64,000 nucleotides of DNA from Streptococcus australis ATCC 700641 (GTDB taxonomy: Bacteria > Bacillota > Bacilli > Lactobacillales > Streptococcaceae): assembly GCF_000186465.1 (NCBI RefSeq), contig NZ_GL636091.1:511218-575217 (forward strand). The letters run 5' to 3'. This document shows positions 61,401 to 64,000 of this stretch, one piece after another; positions within the stretch are counted from its first letter, which is position 1, and each line of letters opens with the position of its first letter. The position numbers and the translations under genes are program-made. Under the pieces are notes generated by a model. It was not told the DNA's origin, searched no databases, and worked only from the letters and a program-made list of their open reading frames with translations.

Positions 61401-64000
61401 AGCAGCAACAGTAGTAGCGCCGACAGTAGAGATTCCTTACTCTAACAAAGATATTAAGGAAGTCTATGTATATGCTGGAGAAGAGAACTCATTTGATATC
61501 AAATTCAAAGATGATAGCGGAAAAATTGTAAGTGCTACTGTCAAACAAGGCGGTAACAGAGAGTTCAGTTCTGTTGCAGGTGAAGCAGATACCATTAATA
61601 CTCAATATGGATTTAAAGCCAATGTTATCTCTAGTGAAACACCAGCAACAGCAGATTCTCCAGCAGTCATTACTTATAGAGGTACTCCAGCGGCGACAGA
61701 TGGTTTATCACAAGATAGACTAGATGCAGCTACTAAGGGAGAAAATCCAGCTGGTTTGCCTTTAGGATGGCGTTATGCAACTGCGACTGATGCTGATGGG
61801 GCACTTATTGAGAATAAAGCCACAGGTAGCTCAAGTGCAACTGACCCAGGTGCATTTCGTGTTGTACTTAAGGCACAAAATCAAAAATATGACATTGCAA
61901 CTCCAGCTCCAGCCGAAAAAGTAACTGTAGCAGATCCAGCTAATGTAACTGAGGATGACTTAGCTAAAATTAAAGAGAAACTACAACTTGAGTACTCTAA
62001 AACAAATGATGATGCTAACTTGGCAGATAAAAAAGGTACAACAGCTGATAAAGCTAATAAGATTCAATCAGTCACAAAAGATGACAATGGAAATCTTGTA
62101 GTAACCTATACAGATGGTTCTCAAGATAAAAAACCATTATCAGAATTTGTAACTACAGATACAGAAGCACCAGCTAAACCAGTTGTTAACACAGACCTTA
62201 CAGGTAAAGCAGGTACTAAGACACCAGTTGAAGTAAGTGCAGAACCAGGATCAACTGTTGCCCTTTACGATAAAGATGGCAACAAGATTGGTGAAGCAAC
62301 AGCAGGAGAAAATGGTAGAGCAACGATTACTCCAACAGTTGATATCCCAGCAGGTGCAGTAACAGCGAAAGCAACTGATGCGGCAGGTAACACTTCAGAT
62401 GCAAGCGAACCAACTACGGCTACAGCGGCAGTAGTAGCGCCAACAGTAGAGATTCCTTACTCTAACAAAGATAATAAGGAAGTTTATGTATATGCTGGAG
62501 AAGAGAACTCATTCGATATCAAATTCAAAGATGATAGCGGAAAAATTGTAAGTGCTACTGTCAAACAAGGGGGTAACAGAGCGTTTAGTCCTGTTGCAGG
62601 TGAAGAGAATACCATCAATACTCAATATGGGTTTAAAGCCAATGTTATCTCTACTGAAACACCAGCAACAGCAGAAACCCCAGCAGTCATTACTTATAGA
62701 GGTACTCCAGCGGCGACAGATGGTTTATCACAAGATAGACTAGATGCAGCTACTAAGGGAGAAAACCCAGAAGGTATGGTATTAGGCTGGCGTTATGCAA
62801 CTGCGACTGATGCTGATGGGGCACTTATTGAGAATAAAGCCACAGGTAGCTCAAGCGCAACTGACCCAGGTGCATTCCGTGTTGTACTTAAGGCACAAAA
62901 TCAAAAATATGACATTGCAACTCCAAGCGAAAAAGTTACTGTAGCAGATCCAGCTAACGTAACTGAAGCTGAGCTAGCTAAAATCAAAGAGAAAGTACAA
63001 CTTGAGTACTCTCAAAACAACGATGATGCAAACTTAGCAGACAAAAAAGGTACAACAGCTGATAAAACCAATAAGATTCAATCAGTCACAAAAGATGCGG
63101 ATGGAAATCTTGTAGTAACTTATACAGATGGTTCGATAGATAAAAAACCATTATCAGAATTCGTAAACGTAGCTCCAACAGTTGAACTTCCATACTCAAA
63201 TCAAGAGCATAAACAAATCTATGTTTATACAGGTGAAAACACTGATCTAACATTCAAAGCATCAGACAATACTGCTGTTAAAGATATGTATGTACGTGGT
63301 CCTGGTGGTATTGGAACAGATAATACGGCAAATTACGGCTTTACAACAGGGAAAATAGAAAATTCAGCTGTCACGCATGGTGATGGTACTGTATCAGGTA
63401 ATACAGCTACTATTAAGATGACAGGTGTTACAACACTTAAAGCTCCAAACAGATGGACAAGCTTTGTTGTTGCTAATGACAATGATAATGCACCATCAAA
63501 TACAGATTTTAATGCATTAGATAAAAATCCAAATGCAACTCAGACTCCAGGATATGTTCAATTCATCGTTAAATCTCAAACAGATAAGTACGATATTGCA
63601 ACTCCAGCTCCAACTGACAAAGTTGAAGTAGCAGATCCAACTAAGGTAACAGACGCTGAGTTAGATAAAATTAAAGAAAAATTACAACTTGAGTACAACA
63701 AGAACAATGACGATGCGAATATCGCAAAAGATGCTCCAGTTGATAAAGATGGTAAGATTAAATCAGTCACAAAAGATGCAGATGGAAATCTTGTAGTAAC
63801 CTACACAGATGGTTCTACAGATAAAAAACCATTATCAGAATTTGTAACTAAAGATACCACAGCACCAGCTAAACCAGTGATTAACACAGACCTTACAGGT
63901 AAAGCAGGTACTAAGACACCAGTTGAAGTAAGTGCAGAACCAGGAACTAAGGTTGAGTTGTTCGATAAAGACGGCAACAAGATCGGTGAAGGTACAGCTG
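58492..64000 (+). CDS. Giant repeat-rich surface adhesin (3' end beyond window)
   Basis: An uninterrupted frame of 1836 codons to the right edge. The ATG at 58492 has TAGGAGATTG upstream. The signal peptide (NWRMIKKGKHFLFGCSLVLA, cleavage near VKA-D44) is of the long streptococcal adhesin type. A Ser/Thr/Glu-rich stretch is followed by a non-repetitive N-terminal domain (about nt 59100-59700, likely binding region), a Rib-like domain (59740-59960) and bacterial Ig-like Big_6 domains (VVNTDLTGKAGTKTPVEV) at about 60865, 61150, 62180 and 63880. Between them alternate a VEIPYSN beta domain and a domain ending LVVTYTDGS. Two blocks repeat at a 1020-bp period. The wall anchor, presumably LPXTG, is not in view. 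Confidence 0.9.
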   Translation, partial: MYFNRKNTEQKNWRMIKKGKHFLFGCSLVLAIGGTFVAPSVKADTVEPQPESSTTNEEEKPTSKEESSTYVAPAVTVASTTVAETNTAPATDEKTKEESEATVEKTKESDAIQAPSLTMVADPAALTEEEKANVAEAVKGVNPTATDVQVQSDGTVVVTFADGSSATLTPSQTIKAGSQVVKPRRARAVTETTSATRATEGSQNLDYSNRDNPEGYIKMNYEVDDAQNTIHWSVVVNGGRIGNQTSGYSYFTVPKDSVGAPTNWRVLQTDKYGNTMSDRRYWKNNDGIYTMGGAGRMNLYTGSEMTKELTRLYEKIGNPAIKGNEAAAAQQASERSQALYRLTADVAGGIAKNPSWTITFDTPIVDKSKTLDYTAGLQGTGAGKKTNIMTGYADNFIDNSSSKFQAVAVKEKYTAKVGGSFDATPANYVTNKPGTPEFPNNYRGATTFAWKDGQAPTATTPGTYTKTVVVTYPAHYNQAPQEVTVTFEVEGETPKPVAPAGQAPEITSNLDGKASTPADVTVNATAGSTVKLYNKDGVVIGEAVANDQGVATITPTNSLPAGEITATTTPAGGTESAKSAPITVTKTPTPYTDPGETNAPYYKLGVGTNTTQVSVYRGDNLLLLGGGASSSLRWFGVTPETIGNVKGVKYTEFLRTRTNAQGKLEGPVAWDQPLGETKVVFGATGSENATSRKLLSVYRPITVTVLETTKKYDPVAGTKVDVADSNNLSVDDKNKVIAAVKAANANSKLPLPADSQYSVDEKGNLTITYPDGSTDKIAAAYLVNPTKDTTAPDKPVVNTDLTGKAGTKTPVEVTAEKGSTVALYDKDNNKIGEATAGENGKATITPTVDIPAGAVTAKATDAAGNTSVASDPATATPAADTEAPAKPVVNTDLTGKAGTKTPVEVTAEKGSTVALYDKDNNKIGEATAGENGKATITPTVNIPAGAVTAKATDAAGNTSVASDPATATAPAATVVAPTVEIPYSNKDIKEVYVYAGEENSFDIKFKDDSGKIVSATVKQGGNREFSSVAGEADTINTQYGFKANVISSETPATADSPAVITYRGTPAATDGLSQDRLDAATKGENPAGLPLGWRYATATDADGALIENKATGSSSATDPGAFRVVLKAQNQKYDIATPAPAEKVTVADPANVTEDDLAKIKEKLQLEYSKTNDDANLADKKGTTADKANKIQSVTKDDNGNLVVTYTDGSQDKKPLSEFVTTDTEAPAKPVVNTDLTGKAGTKTPVEVSAEPGSTVALYDKDGNKIGEATAGENGRATITPTVDIPAGAVTAKATDAAGNTSDASEPTTATAAVVAPTVEIPYSNKDNKEVYVYAGEENSFDIKFKDDSGKIVSATVKQGGNRAFSPVAGEENTINTQYGFKANVISTETPATAETPAVITYRGTPAATDGLSQDRLDAATKGENPEGMVLGWRYATATDADGALIENKATGSSSATDPGAFRVVLKAQNQKYDIATPSEKVTVADPANVTEAELAKIKEKVQLEYSQNNDDANLADKKGTTADKTNKIQSVTKDADGNLVVTYTDGSIDKKPLSEFVNVAPTVELPYSNQEHKQIYVYTGENTDLTFKASDNTAVKDMYVRGPGGIGTDNTANYGFTTGKIENSAVTHGDGTVSGNTATIKMTGVTTLKAPNRWTSFVVANDNDNAPSNTDFNALDKNPNATQTPGYVQFIVKSQTDKYDIATPAPTDKVEVADPTKVTDAELDKIKEKLQLEYNKNNDDANIAKDAPVDKDGKIKSVTKDADGNLVVTYTDGSTDKKPLSEFVTKDTTAPAKPVINTDLTGKAGTKTPVEVSAEPGTKVELFDKDGNKIGEGTA
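61421..63180 (+). repeat. Near-identical 1020-bp coding repeats in the adhesin
   Basis: The stretch from GTAGTAGCGCCGACAGTAGA (61411-61430) recurs at 62431, exactly 1020 bases (340 codons) later, with long identical runs, for example around 61681-61740 and 62701-62760. A shorter, diverged third start is at 63166. Confidence 0.88.

Overview
The window reads as a chromosome segment of a mitis/sanguinis-group Streptococcus. The clues are YSIRK and LPXTG surface proteins, a zinc lipoprotein plus histidine-triad (Pht) pair under an AdcR box, a PBP2a homologue next to rpmG-secE-nusG, GshF-type glutathione synthesis, a DapH acetylase route to lysine, CiaR-type small RNAs and small palindromic repeats. 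Species cannot be fixed from the sequence alone; S. parasanguinis or a close relative is an inference.

Layout. 1-6.3 kb: the 3' end of a CnaB-repeat LPXTG protein, then the adcAII-pht zinc operon. 6.4-13.5 kb: a pseudouridine synthase divergent from pbp2a, a zinc metallopeptidase (minus), rpmG, secE, nusG, a lipoprotein and tRNA-Cys. 13.8-16.5 kb: rpsB-tsf and a small membrane exporter. 16.9-27.5 kb: two very large cell-wall glycosidases, a BgaA-like beta-galactosidase and a GH29 fucosidase, behind a cre site. 27.8-31.6 kb: ctsR-clpC, then an ECF S-component with a DUF4430 lipoprotein. 31.7-35.3 kb: a lipoprotein under a palindromic operator and a nadR-pnuC-Nudix (NrtR-like) NAD operon. 35.6-40.2 kb: hslO-dusB, a dead ADP-ribosylglycohydrolase and gshF. 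40.5-44.7 kb: purA, a csRNA, tadA, the SRP RNA ffs and pgi. 44.9-49.6 kb: an array of five related, uncharacterised membrane-anchored proteins. 49.7-55.0 kb: dapH, acetyl-DAP deacetylase, a folate cyclo-ligase, a rhomboid protease and a secreted C69 dipeptidase. 55.2-58.2 kb: gpsA-galU (minus), a class I glutamine-amidotransferase-like hydrolase and a second csRNA. 58.5 kb to the right edge: the 5' part of a giant repeat adhesin, which has no stop codon inside the window.

How it fits together. Much of the window concerns the cell surface and host-glycan or nutrient capture: zinc uptake, terminal galactose and fucose removal, nicotinamide riboside salvage, probable vitamin uptake and adhesins. 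Carbon control is suggested by cre sites ahead of bgaA, pgi and the C69 dipeptidase. The rest is conserved housekeeping.

Most notable are: (i) the five-gene array of type-II membrane proteins carrying a twin domain, which a lipoprotein at 12.6-13.3 kb seems to share; (ii) two CiaR-box csRNAs with an anti-Shine-Dalgarno loop; (iii) three families of small palindromic repeats, one copy being a three-element nest; (iv) a 135-bp element found only between convergent gene ends; (v) mutually exclusive hairpins at the rpsB-tsf junction. No CRISPR array, prophage or complete insertion sequence was seen.
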